Shown: positions 26,962 to 36,410, numbered from the stretch's first letter. The stretch: 64,000 nucleotides of DNA from Chloroflexi bacterium ADurb.Bin180 (GCA_002070215.1 MWCV01000005.1:43054-107053); one strand, 5' to 3'. Numbers and translations are program-made. The notes: generated by a model from the sequence alone, not told the origin.

Positions 26962-27192
26962 CTAGTGGTGGCAGCCGGCGCATGAAGTCGCTCCGCAGGA
27001 TGAGCAACTGCCGCCAGCGCGCTCAGTTGAGCCATCGCCTCCCCTGCAGAATGCCGCGCACCGCGAGAGTTGCCGGTGAGCCCCGGGCGCGCTGCAAGTC
27101 GGGCAGTCCACCGGCTCGTCACAGCGACTAAAGCTGCGCAGCAGCTCAAAGCGCGCATGGCACTTGTCACAGATGTACTCGTAAAGAGGCAT
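26962..27192 (-). CDS. FmdB-type small zinc ribbon protein
   Basis: 76-aa protein opening MPLYEYICDKCHARFELL with a second CPTC pair, the zinc ribbon pattern of the FmdB/CxxC_CxxC_SSSS regulatory family. The C-terminal tail is rich in Gly, Ser and Cys (SCSSCGATSCAGCHH), which could bind extra metal. Function of the family is not established; it is often guessed to be regulatory. It lies upstream of argG on the same strand, but a promoter and terminator separate the two. Confidence 0.85.
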   Translation of the reverse strand: MPLYEYICDKCHARFELLRSFSRCDEPVDCPTCSAPGAHRQLSRCAAFCRGGDGSTERAGGSCSSCGATSCAGCHH

Positions 27193-27353
27193 CGTTCACC
27201 CCATTCTAGGTTAGACACAGGCGTGAGTGAGCCAATCAGAACTTGCTTCAGCATCGCGCCTGCCCCATAATGATACGCAACTGGACCAGGAAAGGCAACT
27301 CAGGTGGTCCGGCCTTGAGGGCCCAGCGTATCCTACGTGAGGAGTCAATCATT

Positions 27354-28793
27354 GTGAAAGACATTGCACAGCGCGCGCTGAACGCCGCCCAACTGCGGGG
27401 TGCCTCCTATGCCGATGTGCGTGTGGTGCGCCAAGAATGGCAGTCGATTCAAGTCAAGAACGGGCGGGTTGACGCCCTGGCCCAGAACGAGTCGGCGGGG
27501 TTTGGGGTGCGAGCTCTGGTCAACGGCTGCTGGGGATTCGCCAGCAGTTCAAGAATCACACTCGCCGAGGCAACCAGGGTCGCGGCCAGGGCTGTCGAGA
27601 TCGCGCGGGCCAGCAGCCTAGCCAGAGCGGCTCCTGTGGTGCTGGGGCCTGCCCTCCACACCGTGGCGCGGTATGAGACACCCTGCCAGGTCGACCCATT
27701 GCGGATCCCCCTCGAGGACAAGGTGGAGCTGTTGCTGGCCGCGGACGAGTCGATGCGACGCTTGAAGCACGTAGCGGTGGCCGAAGGATCGATGGAGTTC
27801 ATATGCGAGGTCAAGACCTTTGCCTCAACGGAAGGAAGCTTCATCGAACAGCGGCTGGTGGAAAGCGGCGCGGGGATCGAGGTCACCGCCGTGGGCAACG
27901 GCGAGCTCCAGACACGGTCCTATCCCAACAGCTTTGGCCGACAGCAGATGAAGGGCGGTTATGAGCAGATTCTCCAGCTCGACCTGGCTGACCATGGAGA
28001 GCAGATTGCCGAAGAGGCCTGCGCTCTGTTGTCGGCGCCGCAGTGTCCCAGTCGAACGACAACGTTGATTCTCGACTCGAGCCAGCTTGCGCTTCAGGTG
28101 CACGAGTCTTGCGGGCATCCGGCGGAACTGGACCGTGTCCTGGGAGATGAGGCCAGCTTTGCCGGCACCAGTTTTCTGACCACAGACAGGCTCGGCACCT
28201 TCCGCTATGGCTCTCCCCTAGTTACCATCGTGGCTGACGCAACGGTTCCAGGAGCGCTCGGCACCTTTGGATTCGATGACGAGGGAGTGCCCGCTCAGCG
28301 CAGCGTGATCGTTGATCGGGGCCTATTCAAGGGCTATCTGATGTCCCGGGAGTCGGCCGCTACGCTTGGCCGCGAGAGCAATGGTACGATGAGAGCAGAC
28401 GGCTGGAACCGAATCCCCCTGATTCGCATGACGAACATCAACCTCGAGCCCGGGCAGTGGCGGCTCGATGATCTCATCGCTGACACGGACGACGGTGTCT
28501 ACATGGCGGTCAACAAGAGCTGGAGCATTGACGACAAGAGACTGAACTTTCAGTTTGGCACACAGCTGGCCTATGAGATCAAGCACGGCAAGCTGGGCCG
28601 ACTGCTCAAGAACGGTAATTACAGCGGGATCACGCCCGAGTTCTGGGGCTCGTGCGATGCCGTCTGCAGGGCCAGCGACTGGCGTATGTGGGGCTTGCCG
28701 AACTGTGGCAAAGGGCAGCCAATGCAGACTGCACACGTCGGCCACGGTGCAGCCCCGGCCCGATTCCGCAACGTCCGCGTGGGGATTCGATAA
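27354..28793 (+). CDS. tldD: TldD-type metalloprotease subunit
   Basis: Catalytic half of the TldD/TldE protease, known for trimming unfolded peptides, microcins and RiPP precursors. The zinc-binding motif is HESCGHPAELD, matching the family HExxxH pattern. GTFGFDDEGVPAQR and the MTNINLEPG stretch are typical. The GTG at 27354 is chosen because GTGAGGAG precedes it; a longer frame to 27243 has no ribosome site. The partner tldE follows 18 bases later. No obvious peptide precursor is near. Confidence 0.92.
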   Translation: MKDIAQRALNAAQLRGASYADVRVVRQEWQSIQVKNGRVDALAQNESAGFGVRALVNGCWGFASSSRITLAEATRVAARAVEIARASSLARAAPVVLGPALHTVARYETPCQVDPLRIPLEDKVELLLAADESMRRLKHVAVAEGSMEFICEVKTFASTEGSFIEQRLVESGAGIEVTAVGNGELQTRSYPNSFGRQQMKGGYEQILQLDLADHGEQIAEEACALLSAPQCPSRTTTLILDSSQLALQVHESCGHPAELDRVLGDEASFAGTSFLTTDRLGTFRYGSPLVTIVADATVPGALGTFGFDDEGVPAQRSVIVDRGLFKGYLMSRESAATLGRESNGTMRADGWNRIPLIRMTNINLEPGQWRLDDLIADTDDGVYMAVNKSWSIDDKRLNFQFGTQLAYEIKHGKLGRLLKNGNYSGITPEFWGSCDAVCRASDWRMWGLPNCGKGQPMQTAHVGHGAAPARFRNVRVGIR

Positions 28794-28811
28794 CCAGGCT
28801 CCCGAGGAGAC

Positions 28812-30155
28812 ATGCTCATGCTGGGTTCTGAAAGGCTGGAACGACTGGCTGACCGGGCGCTGGCCATGTCCAGGGCAGACGAGACCGAGGTGGTGCTGAT
28901 TGTTCAGGACAGCGCCCTGACCCGATTCGCCCAATCGCGCATCCACCAGAATGTGTCCGAGTCGAATGTGGAGCTACGCGTTCGTGTACTTGTAGGCAAA
29001 CGCGTCGGCGTGGCCACCACCAACGACCTGAACATACAGTCGCTGCGCCAAGTGACCGAGAGAGCCCTGCAGCTCGCTCGACTGCAGCCAGAGAATCCAG
29101 AACTGGCCCCACTTCCGGATCCGCAGCCCATCACGCAGGTGGCCAGTTGGTCTGTCTCGACCAGGGAGTTCGGCGCCCGGCAGCGTGCCCAGGCTGTCTC
29201 GACCATCTGTCGACTGGCGAACGAGAAGGGGCTGGAGGCATCTGGCGCTTTCTCGACCTCGGCCAGCGAACTGCTGGTGGCCAATTCCCGGGGAATTCAC
29301 GCCTATGCGCCGTCCACGTTGGCCGAGTTGACCACAGTGGTGATGTCCGCTGACAGCTCTGGATTCGCTCAGGATACCGTAATTGACGTCGCTGCGCTCG
29401 ATGCCGAGCGGCTTGGCCGCGAGGCAGTTCGCAAGGCCCTAACGGGCAGGCATCCGCAGCCCCTGCCTCCGGGCAATTACACCGTGATCCTCGAACCCTA
29501 TGCGGTAGCCGAGCTCCTGGCCTACCTCGCCTACCTCGGACTGGGGGCGCGTGCTTTCCAGGAAGGCCGCAGCTTTATGACCGGGCAACTGGGGCGCCAG
29601 ATCACGGGTGAGCAGATCACGGTCTGGGACGATGGAAGCGACCCCACGGGGCTGCCTTTTCCTTTTGACTTTGAGGGTTTGCCCAGGAGGCGCGTGGAAC
29701 TGATCACCAATGGAGTGGCCCGCGGTGTCGTGTACGACAGTCAAACCGCCTTCCGAGAGCACAAGTTCAGCACCGGTCACGCCCTGCCGGCACCCGACAT
29801 TTTTGGTCCGTTGCCGGTCAACCTGTTTCTCCAGCCCGGGTCGCAGTCTGTGGACCAGATGCTCGCTGCGGTCGACCACGGCGTGTGGGTAACCAGGCTG
29901 CATTACGTCAATCCGGTCCATCCGCTCAATACTGTGGTCACCGGAATGACCAGGGATGGCACGTTCTGGATCGAGCGCGGTGAGATCCGGAACGGCATCA
30001 AGAACCTTCGTTTCACGCAGAGCATCCTGGACGCGTTTCGTTCCACGTGTTCGGTGGGCACGGAGACCCGCCTGCTGCCCGGAATGGTGGGTGGGATTCG
30101 CGCGCCCGCCCTGCTCATCGACGGCTTTTCCTTCACCAGCGCGACCCAGTTCTAG
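28812..30155 (+). CDS. pmbA: TldE/PmbA-type protease partner
   Basis: Non-catalytic partner of TldD; the family lacks the zinc motif, and I see none here. Recognisable blocks are RIHQNVSESNVELRVRV, EASGAFSTSASEL, the C-terminal GITRD-like stretch VVTGMTRDGTFWIERGEI and LPGMVGGIRAPALLIDGFSF. 447 aa. It follows tldD with a GAGGAGAC ribosome site, and the operon ends at the strong terminator at 30200. Peptide maturation or general peptide turnover are both possible. Confidence 0.9.
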   Translation: MLMLGSERLERLADRALAMSRADETEVVLIVQDSALTRFAQSRIHQNVSESNVELRVRVLVGKRVGVATTNDLNIQSLRQVTERALQLARLQPENPELAPLPDPQPITQVASWSVSTREFGARQRAQAVSTICRLANEKGLEASGAFSTSASELLVANSRGIHAYAPSTLAELTTVVMSADSSGFAQDTVIDVAALDAERLGREAVRKALTGRHPQPLPPGNYTVILEPYAVAELLAYLAYLGLGARAFQEGRSFMTGQLGRQITGEQITVWDDGSDPTGLPFPFDFEGLPRRRVELITNGVARGVVYDSQTAFREHKFSTGHALPAPDIFGPLPVNLFLQPGSQSVDQMLAAVDHGVWVTRLHYVNPVHPLNTVVTGMTRDGTFWIERGEIRNGIKNLRFTQSILDAFRSTCSVGTETRLLPGMVGGIRAPALLIDGFSFTSATQF

Positions 30156-30199
30156 GGTCGGTTGGCCGGGTGGGCCGGCCTGAGTCTATAGTCAGACGA

Positions 30200-30234
30200 A
30201 GAATGCCAGGCAGTGCAGCCTGGCATTCTTTTTG
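30200..30234 (+). terminator. tldDE terminator
   Basis: AGAATGCCAGGC (30200-30211) pairs perfectly with GCCTGGCATTCT (30218-30229) over a six-base loop, followed by TTTTT. It lies between the convergent tldE and LVIVD genes. Confidence 0.85.
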
Positions 30235-30255
30235 GCTACTGGCTGGTCCAGGGAC

Positions 30256-32535
30256 CTAGGGCGCCGGTCGGCGTAGCGTTAAGGGTAGGAAGAGCAGGCG
30301 CGACCTCGGCGTGGCGGTGGCCGTGGGAGTGGGACTGGCCGTCGCGGTCGCGGTAGAAGTAGGCAGATCCGTGGCGGTGGCGGTAGCAGTGGCGGTGGCC
30401 GTAGACGTGGGCGTTGCGGAGGGAGTGGCGGTTTGCGTGGCCGTCGCCGTGGCAGTCGCCGTGTGAGTGGGCGTAGGAGTATCGGTCCGCGTGGGAGTAA
30501 GGGTCGGCGTCTGGGTCGCAGTTCTCGTCGGCGTCGCGGTTGGAGGAGTTATGACCTGAGCGAGAACGTACAGCCCGGCTCGCCCCGCGGCCACGAACAG
30601 ATAGTCACCGCGAAAGACGAGATCGGTCGCCGGAAAAGGCAAGCCAACAAAGCCTGCCTCATACAGGTTGGTCGTGCTGCTCACGTTGAGCGAGTGCACT
30701 CCCCCTGCCGCTGCCAGATAGGCATAGGCACCACGCAGAGTGACCTGGCGGGTGGTGCCGACCCGCGAGAACGCTGCCACCTGTCGCGGTCCGCTGGGGG
30801 AGCTCACGTCAAAGACGCGCAGCCCCGCTGAGCCGTCGGCCACATAGGCCAGCGTTCCTGAGACGGCTACCTGATAGGGATAAACCGGGGCGGTTGAGCT
30901 GCCGAGCTTGACCGGTTGTCGCGGATTGGCGACTTGCACAATATGCAGCCCTCCTGGCCAGCCTGCGGCCACGTAGGCCAGGTCGCCCGCCAGCGTCACT
31001 CCCTGCGCCTGGCCATTCAGGGCGGTCACGGTGATTGCTTTGGCTGCGGTCGGAGTTTGCACGTCGACCAGAAACAACCCTTCGGTACCAGAGGCAACTA
31101 CGGCGAGGCCGCCGCGGACATCCACTGCGTTGGCAAATCCCGGCGTGTCCACCGACTTGACCACGTGCGGTAAGACTGGATTGCTCACATCGACAATGCG
31201 CAGCGAACGCGTAATCTGGTCTGTCGCATAGGCATAGTTGCCGCTGATGCGCACATCCGTTATGTCATCCCAATCGGCTGCTTTGTACGTTGTCCGTAGC
31301 GTTGGCCATTCCGGATTGGAAATGTCGAGGACCCGCAATCCATTGCGCCGATCCGCCAGATAGGCAAAAGATCCCGAGATATCCAGGTTCTCGAACAGGC
31401 TTACCACCGAGTAGACGCCGAGCGCGACAGGAGACTGCGGCGTTCGCACGTCGACAACACGCAGACCGCGGTCGGCATCAACGAGGTAGGCATAGCCGTC
31501 GAGCAGCGAGAGGTCCGTCAAGAACATCGAGTCGGTCCTGAGTTGCTTGACACGCTCTGGGGCTGCAGGCGAATCGACGCGAATGATCCACAGGCCACCC
31601 CCCTCTGCCGCCACGTAGGCATAGGGCGCCTTCACCGCCACCTGGCGGGCGACCTGGTAGACGGGCATCTCTCCGTCATAGACGTCCTCAATCGGCAGGA
31701 ACCCGAGCTCTACCGGCTGCGTCTTGTTGGCCACATCCACGATGATCAGGCCGCCACCTACAAAGTCGCCGAGGGTCGAGCTCCATTGTGGCTCTGCCAC
31801 CAGGTAGGCCAGCGATCCATCAGCGTCGACACCAGTCACCTTTCCGGTTGTGGCAAAGCGACCGACCTGAACCGGGTTGGCCGGGTTGGTGACATCAACG
31901 ATGAGCAGCCCGGACCTTTCGGCGGCCAGGTAGGCATAGTTCCCCAGCAAGTCGACGTCCGCCAGACTGGTCGCCGTCGAGGGCGAGAAACTGCCCATCT
32001 CCACCGGGTGTCTGGGATCAGCGACGCTGACAACGGCTAGTCGGGCGCTGTCACCCAGGTCACCCTGTTGCACCACCACATACGCCCAGCTTCCGGCAGT
32101 AGCCACAGCGATAGCTCGTCCGCCCAACTGCAGGCTGCCCACGCCAACTAGAGCCGCAGGGTTAGCGACATCAATGACCTGGAAGCCAGCCCTGCCTGCC
32201 GCCGCAAAGGCGTAACTGGAGCTCGCGGAGATGGACACCGCCAGCACGAGGTCGCTGAACCAGGGCGACTCGCCTTTGAACACCGGGTTGCCGCGATTGG
32301 TGACATCCAGCACCGCCAGCCGCGGTCCGATTCCGACGTAGGCGTAGGGCGCCTTGAGCGCAACGCACGAGACCGCGCCTCCGAGCTGCCCGACCACGCG
32401 CATGTCGACCTCGCCTGGCTGTCCCAGAGCTGATGGACCAGGAAGCGGCAACGTCAGGATCAGCAGTGTCAACAGAAGAATATGGAGCACTGCCCGCGTG
32501 GCGTTGGCGTGGGGGAATTGCGACGATGGTCTCAA
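30256..32535 (-). CDS. Secreted LVIVD-repeat beta-propeller protein with Thr-rich stalk
   Basis: 759 aa: a signal peptide ([19 protein letters not shown]), then about thirteen repeats of roughly 45 residues with the pattern AYVA..GGL.IVDV.NP..P, the LVIVD beta-propeller repeat. From about residue 660 comes a low-complexity stalk of Thr, Pro and Ala dipeptides and a hydrophobic-basic end, [15 protein letters not shown]. Such stalk-plus-tail endings are common on exported proteins of Chloroflexota and may act as a wall or export signal; that function is inferred. The start is a TTG at 32535 with GGAG seven bases upstream. Ligand and partners are unknown. Confidence 0.85.
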   Translation of the reverse strand: MRPSSQFPHANATRAVLHILLLTLLILTLPLPGPSALGQPGEVDMRVVGQLGGAVSCVALKAPYAYVGIGPRLAVLDVTNRGNPVFKGESPWFSDLVLAVSISASSSYAFAAAGRAGFQVIDVANPAALVGVGSLQLGGRAIAVATAGSWAYVVVQQGDLGDSARLAVVSVADPRHPVEMGSFSPSTATSLADVDLLGNYAYLAAERSGLLIVDVTNPANPVQVGRFATTGKVTGVDADGSLAYLVAEPQWSSTLGDFVGGGLIIVDVANKTQPVELGFLPIEDVYDGEMPVYQVARQVAVKAPYAYVAAEGGGLWIIRVDSPAAPERVKQLRTDSMFLTDLSLLDGYAYLVDADRGLRVVDVRTPQSPVALGVYSVVSLFENLDISGSFAYLADRRNGLRVLDISNPEWPTLRTTYKAADWDDITDVRISGNYAYATDQITRSLRIVDVSNPVLPHVVKSVDTPGFANAVDVRGGLAVVASGTEGLFLVDVQTPTAAKAITVTALNGQAQGVTLAGDLAYVAAGWPGGLHIVQVANPRQPVKLGSSTAPVYPYQVAVSGTLAYVADGSAGLRVFDVSSPSGPRQVAAFSRVGTTRQVTLRGAYAYLAAAGGVHSLNVSSTTNLYEAGFVGLPFPATDLVFRGDYLFVAAGRAGLYVLAQVITPPTATPTRTATQTPTLTPTRTDTPTPTHTATATATATQTATPSATPTSTATATATATATDLPTSTATATASPTPTATATPRSRLLFLPLTLRRPAP
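30300..30545 (-). repeat. Degenerate Thr-Pro/Thr-Ala coding repeats
   Basis: About 245 bases of near-repeating GTGGCGGT/GTGGGCGT units on the plus strand, encoding TPTPT and TATATA runs of the stalk. Such tracts can vary in length by slippage. Confidence 0.75.
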
Positions 32536-32650
32536 GCATCTGCTCCTGTGTTCTGGAATGGGTGGATGACTACAAGACGTTCCTGGCGTAGATCACATAC
32601 TCGCAGCGGGAGCGCGGCAATACAGACCCGTCTCGCCAAAGCGCGGGGCA

Positions 32651-32679
32651 AGTATAGTATCGACTGGGGTTGCTGTCAA
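32651..32679 (-). promoter_or_regulatory. Promoter of the LVIVD propeller gene
   Basis: On the minus strand consensus TTGACA (32679-32674), a 17-base spacer and TATACT (32656-32651). Transcription would start near 32644, giving a leader of about 110 bases. The gene can thus be expressed apart from the upstream nucleotidyltransferase. Confidence 0.7.
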
Positions 32680-32698
32680 GGCGCCGTATCGCCGAGCA

Positions 32699-33442
32699 TC
32701 ACACCGAAATGCGCTCTGGCGAGAACGGCACGCTAAGCACCGGCAAAGAGCACCGCCCGCCGCCCACCATCCAGGACAAGTCAGACCGGCCGGCTTCCGG
32801 CAGACAGGCCTGAGGAAGCTGTCCCGACCGGATGAAGTGGCAGACAAGCTGAACGATAGAGCAGTGGCTATCGGGCGCTTGAAGAAGGGCAGAGATGACC
32901 CGGAACACATCAGGCTGAAAGAGATAAACTTCCTCTGCCAGGGCATTCCACCGCTCTAGCTCCAGACCCGCCCGCTCGACGCGTCCGTGAGCATCCAGCC
33001 AGAGGCGGGCGTGGGACCCGAGTGCCCCATGACGGCTCCTAAACCTGTGCGCCAGCAGAGCGCAGGGAGCCCAGGCCAGGCGACTCAAGTCCTGAAGCCT
33101 CCCCGGATTAAGGTGGCCTGCCTCCAGGGCCAGCACAAAAGGCTCCCCGCCGACAAAGATCCTGGCCGCAAGCACCGACGCCGCGCGCCCCCTCGCGCCA
33201 CTGTCGTTCCTCATGGTGTAGACTCCAACTCCGTAACGCGAACTGTCCTCCAGGTAGCGCTGCAGCAGACCCTGATTGTCGTGCAGCACCACCCCGACCT
33301 CACCAAAGCCGGCCTGGGCAAAAGACTCTATGGCCAGGTCGATGAGAGGTCTGATAGTCGGTGGCCGGTGACGAGCGGCGGACCGCGTCCCGTTTGAATC
33401 CGGAGTGCGAGCAAGACCAGTCGCCAGTAGAACCGCCTTCAT
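32699..33442 (-). CDS. Divergent NTP-transferase-fold protein
   Basis: 247 aa. The N-terminus MKAVLLATGLAR and a later RPLIDLAIESFAQAGFGEVGVVLHD follow the outline of MobA-like and sugar-nucleotide transferases, where MKAVILAAG and KPLI..... recur. The key arginine/lysine of the nucleotide loop and the metal aspartate are not in their usual context, so the fold is likely but activity doubtful. It is the first gene after a c-di-AMP-type riboswitch at 33600-33728. Substrate unknown; inositol-phosphate or amino-sugar nucleotidyl transfer are possibilities only. Confidence 0.55.
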   Translation of the reverse strand: MKAVLLATGLARTPDSNGTRSAARHRPPTIRPLIDLAIESFAQAGFGEVGVVLHDNQGLLQRYLEDSSRYGVGVYTMRNDSGARGRAASVLAARIFVGGEPFVLALEAGHLNPGRLQDLSRLAWAPCALLAHRFRSRHGALGSHARLWLDAHGRVERAGLELERWNALAEEVYLFQPDVFRVISALLQAPDSHCSIVQLVCHFIRSGQLPQACLPEAGRSDLSWMVGGGRCSLPVLSVPFSPERISV

Positions 33443-33485
33443 TCGTGCCCCCTTCTTGTGGAGGCCACTGGCGAGGTGGGGCGGG

Positions 33486-33514
33486 AAAACAGAATGCCGG
33501 GCTCGGGGCCCGGC
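33486..33514 (-). terminator. Possible riboswitch expression-platform hairpin
   Basis: On the minus strand GCCGGGC (33514-33508), loop CCCGA, GCCCGGC (33502-33496), then ATTCTGTTTTC. It sits between the riboswitch core and the gene start. The T-run is imperfect. Confidence 0.45.
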
Positions 33515-33599
33515 TGGTCAAACGCCAATGCGGCGGCAAAGCGCACACTGAGCACCACGACGCAAGGCGTCCAATCGGTGCTCATCGCTCTATCTTCCG

Positions 33600-33728
33600 C
33601 TAGGCTACGAGGTTAGCTGACGGGTTGAGAGGGAAGACTCTCCTACTCGTACCCACGAGATACACCCCAGTTGCTTGGTTCCCCCGTTCCCCTGATGGGG
33701 ACTCGCCAGAGCCGTAAGACTCTACCTA
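33600..33728 (-). ncRNA. c-di-AMP riboswitch (ydaO/yuaA type)
   Basis: Read on the minus strand, the conserved ydaO strings are in order: GGGGAACGGGGGAACCAA (about 33697-33680), then GGGGTG, then a variable stem, and AACCCGTCAGCTAACCTCGTAG (about 33627-33606), quoted here only in part as CCGTCAGCTAACCTCG. A weak closing stem can form between TAGGT near 33728 and GCCTA near 33600. A strong promoter lies just upstream. ydaO-class RNAs bind cyclic di-AMP and usually turn off genes for wall, osmotic and potassium functions. The gene it precedes here is an unassigned nucleotidyltransferase-like protein. Confidence 0.85.
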
Positions 33729-33742
33729 TTCACTTGCCACAC

Positions 33743-33770
33743 AGTATAGCCACAATCGCCCGGCTGTCAA
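33743..33770 (-). promoter_or_regulatory. Promoter of the riboswitch transcript
   Basis: On the minus strand consensus TTGACA (33770-33765), a 16-base spacer and TATACT (33748-33743). The start would be near 33736, a few bases before the riboswitch. Confidence 0.7.
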
Positions 33771-33806
33771 CAGGATTGACACAGCCTGTGTAGGCACCAA
33801 TGAGGG

Positions 33807-34994
33807 TCAGTCGGCGGGCCTCTCCTGAAGCGTCACCGGCAGCTTGAGCTGCCTACCAGCCCTCAACAAGGTGACCGTGATCACATCGCCCACTACGGTC
33901 TTGGTATCCAGAAACAGCGTCAGGTCCTGACCTGAGGTGATCGGCGTGTCGTTGAGTGCGGTGATGATGTCTCCCCCAAGGGGTACGTCCGTCCTGCCGA
34001 TCCGAACCACCCGGCTTCCGCCCACAATGCCGCCAAGGTCAGCAGGCCCGCCGCGAACGACGGACATGACAATGATCCCCTTCTCGACCGGAATAGCCAT
34101 CCCCGCTTGTTCGAGCACTTGTCTCACGTCCTTGGTGATGGGGAGAATGTTCACGCCAAGGTAAGGGTGGGGATAGCGGCCTTTCGATATCAGAGCTGGC
34201 ACCACCCGGCGCACCGTGTTCGCCGAAATGGCAAAGCCAATGCCCGCGCTGGCCCCGCTGGGGCTAATGATCTGAGAGTTGACACCAATCACCTGCGACA
34301 GCAGGTCCAGCATGGGACCGCCCGAGTTGCCCGGATTGATGGCGGCGTCAGTCTGAATCGCCTCGCCGATGAACCGACCGTTGGGGCTTTCGATTACGCG
34401 GCCCAGAGCCGAGATGATGCCCAGTGTCAGCGTGCTCTCCAGACCAAAGGGGTTGCCGATGGCCACCACGAACTGCCCCACACGCAGCCGGTCGGAATCG
34501 GCTATGGGCAGCGGAGGCGGGATACTGTCGGCATCGACCTTGAGCACCGCCAGGTCCGTGGCTGGATCCTGGCCGACGACCTGCGCCGGATACCGTCTGC
34601 CATCGCTGAATGAGATACTGACCTCATCGGCGTCGGCCACCACATGGTAGTTGGTCACGATGTGCCCCTGAGTGTCGTACACAAAACCCGAACCGCTGCC
34701 TTCCTGCGGCACCGGCTGCATGAAAAAGTCGTACTGAATCACCGTAGTACTCACGAACACCACGGATGGCCCGGCCTGGCGGTATACGCCCTCGATCTGC
34801 GACTCGAGTTCGTTCGATGCCGCCTGGGACCCGGTGGGCAGCCCGGCACTGGCCGTCGGGGCGGCGGTGGCCGTGGCCTCAAGCCGGGGCAGCGGTGTGG
34901 GCTGTTCTATGGCCATTCTGGCCGCGTCGCACGCAACCACGCCAAGCGCGACCACCAACAATAGTACCGCGCGGGCCGCTGTACGAGATCTCAT
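33807..34994 (-). CDS. HtrA/DegP-like S1C serine protease, lipoprotein
   Basis: Trypsin-fold protease with one PDZ domain; protein quality control outside the membrane. The signal peptide ends in the lipobox GVVAC (Cys22), so it is probably lipid-anchored. A Thr/Ala linker follows. The catalytic triad is in TNYHVV, DPATDLAVLK and NPGNSGGP. The PDZ domain fills the C-terminal 110 residues (GGPADLGGIVGGSRVVRIG). The ATG at 34994 follows AGGAGGT; a longer frame to 35186 overlaps the upstream gene and is not used. 395 aa. Confidence 0.93.
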   Translation of the reverse strand: MRSRTAARAVLLLVVALGVVACDAARMAIEQPTPLPRLEATATAAPTASAGLPTGSQAASNELESQIEGVYRQAGPSVVFVSTTVIQYDFFMQPVPQEGSGSGFVYDTQGHIVTNYHVVADADEVSISFSDGRRYPAQVVGQDPATDLAVLKVDADSIPPPLPIADSDRLRVGQFVVAIGNPFGLESTLTLGIISALGRVIESPNGRFIGEAIQTDAAINPGNSGGPMLDLLSQVIGVNSQIISPSGASAGIGFAISANTVRRVVPALISKGRYPHPYLGVNILPITKDVRQVLEQAGMAIPVEKGIIVMSVVRGGPADLGGIVGGSRVVRIGRTDVPLGGDIITALNDTPITSGQDLTLFLDTKTVVGDVITVTLLRAGRQLKLPVTLQERPAD

Positions 34995-35051
34995 TGAATA
35001 CCTCCTGCGTCCAGAGCCGCCTTTGCAGGCAACGGGGCTGAAACCGCGCGC

Positions 35052-35080
35052 AGTATACCTAGAGCTGCTGACCCGGTCAA
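35052..35080 (-). promoter_or_regulatory. Promoter of the HtrA-like gene
   Basis: On the minus strand TTGACC (35080-35075), a 17-base spacer and TATACT (35057-35052). It lies at the very end of the preceding glycosyltransferase gene. Confidence 0.65.
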
Positions 35081-36264
35081 GAGTTCTCGGCCAGGGCCGC
35101 TCTCGCGACCCTGCTTTCGCGGAGCACACGAAGGATCTCGCCAGCAATGTCCATCGCCGCGCGAGGCCTTCCCAGACTGGCCGCATTGGCGGCCATCTGC
35201 TTCATAATGGCCTGCTGAGGCCCGAACCATCCACTGACCACCTTGGCGATGTGGGTGGGGTCCTCGGCGTACACTCCGCACCCGTGCCGCAGCACAAAGG
35301 GCACATTTCCGGATTCCTGGCCACGGATGTAGCCTGTCAGCACCACCGGCAGGCCAAGCGCACAGGCCTCGGCGATGGTGCCCGGGCCGGCCTTAGTCAC
35401 TACGAGGTCGCTGGCGGCCATCCACGTCCAGATGTCGCTGACATAGCCCTTCACAACGGTAGGTACAGGCCAAGGGTACGACTTGAGCTCTTCCTCCAGG
35501 CTCTCGTTTCTACCGCAAATCACCACAAGTTGACCCATGGGCCAGTCAGCCCGTTGTGAGTCTCGGGCGAGCTCAGCGGCGACCGTACGGGCCACAGGAG
35601 ACATCTGCCCCATGCCCTCACCGCCTCCCACGAGCAGTGCGGTGGGCCGATCAGCCAGTTCAAGCTTGCTTCTCAGTTCTGCCCTGGGCAGCTGAAGTCG
35701 GCCAAAGCCCGCCCTGATCGGCAGGCCGCACAGTCGTAGTTGGGCCTGTGACAGTCCGGCCCGCAAGCCCTGCGCGAAGGCCTCTTCGCTGGGCACGATG
35801 CACAGATCCACAGCCTTGGAGAACCAGACCGGAGGGATAGTAACCAGGTCGGTGACGACAGTCACGAAAGGCACGTCCGACCGCGCCGATTTCAGCACTC
35901 GCAAGACCACCTGCTGGATGAGCGGATGGACACTGACCACGACGTCGGGCGAATACTTCTTGAGGGCTCGTACCACCGGGAACCGAAAGACCTGGGCCGC
36001 CACTGTCATCAGCGGTTCGATGATCTCGCTACGTTCTCCCGCTTCGTAGAGTATTCTGTATAGCCAAGGAAGGTCATCCACCAGCATGCGATAGCTGTGA
36101 GGTACGCTGCTCAGTGGAGGCGGCGTGTAGTGGCTCCACAGGTCCACCATCTCCACGGTACAGGTATCGCTGGCGGTCTCACGAAAGGCCTCCCGCAGGG
36201 CCTCGGCGCTGGCGTAGTGTCCACCGCCGCCTGCTTCGGTCATCAGAATGAGAATCCTATCCAT
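35077..36264 (-). CDS. MGDG synthase / processive diacylglycerol glycosyltransferase-like GT-B enzyme
   Basis: 395-aa GT-B glycosyltransferase. The N-terminal MTEAGGGGHYASAEALREAF is the glycolipid synthase block, VSVHPLIQQVVL and VTVVTDLVTIPPVWF follow, and the C-terminal donor site has VVTKAGPGTIAEACALGLPVVLTGYIRGQE with a Gly-rich LLVGGGEGMG before it. This pattern matches enzymes that add glucose or galactose to diacylglycerol, and less closely MurG. It probably makes membrane glycolipids. The start at 36264 (MDRILILMTEAG) has GGAG upstream. Sugar and acceptor cannot be fixed. Confidence 0.82.
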   Translation of the reverse strand: MDRILILMTEAGGGGHYASAEALREAFRETASDTCTVEMVDLWSHYTPPPLSSVPHSYRMLVDDLPWLYRILYEAGERSEIIEPLMTVAAQVFRFPVVRALKKYSPDVVVSVHPLIQQVVLRVLKSARSDVPFVTVVTDLVTIPPVWFSKAVDLCIVPSEEAFAQGLRAGLSQAQLRLCGLPIRAGFGRLQLPRAELRSKLELADRPTALLVGGGEGMGQMSPVARTVAAELARDSQRADWPMGQLVVICGRNESLEEELKSYPWPVPTVVKGYVSDIWTWMAASDLVVTKAGPGTIAEACALGLPVVLTGYIRGQESGNVPFVLRHGCGVYAEDPTHIAKVVSGWFGPQQAIMKQMAANAASLGRPRAAMDIAGEILRVLRESRVARAALAENS

Positions 36265-36318
36265 CTGCTCAGCTCCGCTCTTGTCGGTCGTCCAAGTCAA
36301 TAACACCCGGGGGGCAGC

Positions 36319-36347
36319 TTGGGATGCTGTGTAACCCCGATTATAAT
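36319..36347 (+). promoter_or_regulatory. Promoter of the ATP-grasp gene
   Basis: TTGGGA at 36319-36324, a 17-base spacer and consensus TATAAT at 36342-36347. An ATG follows seven bases later, so the transcript may start on the codon of a small ORF. Confidence 0.7.
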
Positions 36348-36354
36348 CATCATC

Positions 36355-36408
36355 ATGAAAGTCTCAATCAGCATACGCGCCTGCACCTCCGGCCCGCAGA
36401 CAGGATAG
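36355..36408 (+). CDS. Possible leaderless 17-codon upstream ORF
   Basis: ATG at 36355 lies seven bases after the TATAAT, where transcription should begin. The ORF encodes MKVSISIRACTSGPQTG and stops at 36406-36408, two bases before the ATG of the next gene. Position suggests translational coupling to the ATP-grasp gene. No homologue is recognised and it may be chance. Confidence 0.35.
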   Translation: MKVSISIRACTSGPQTG

Positions 36409-36410
36409 AG

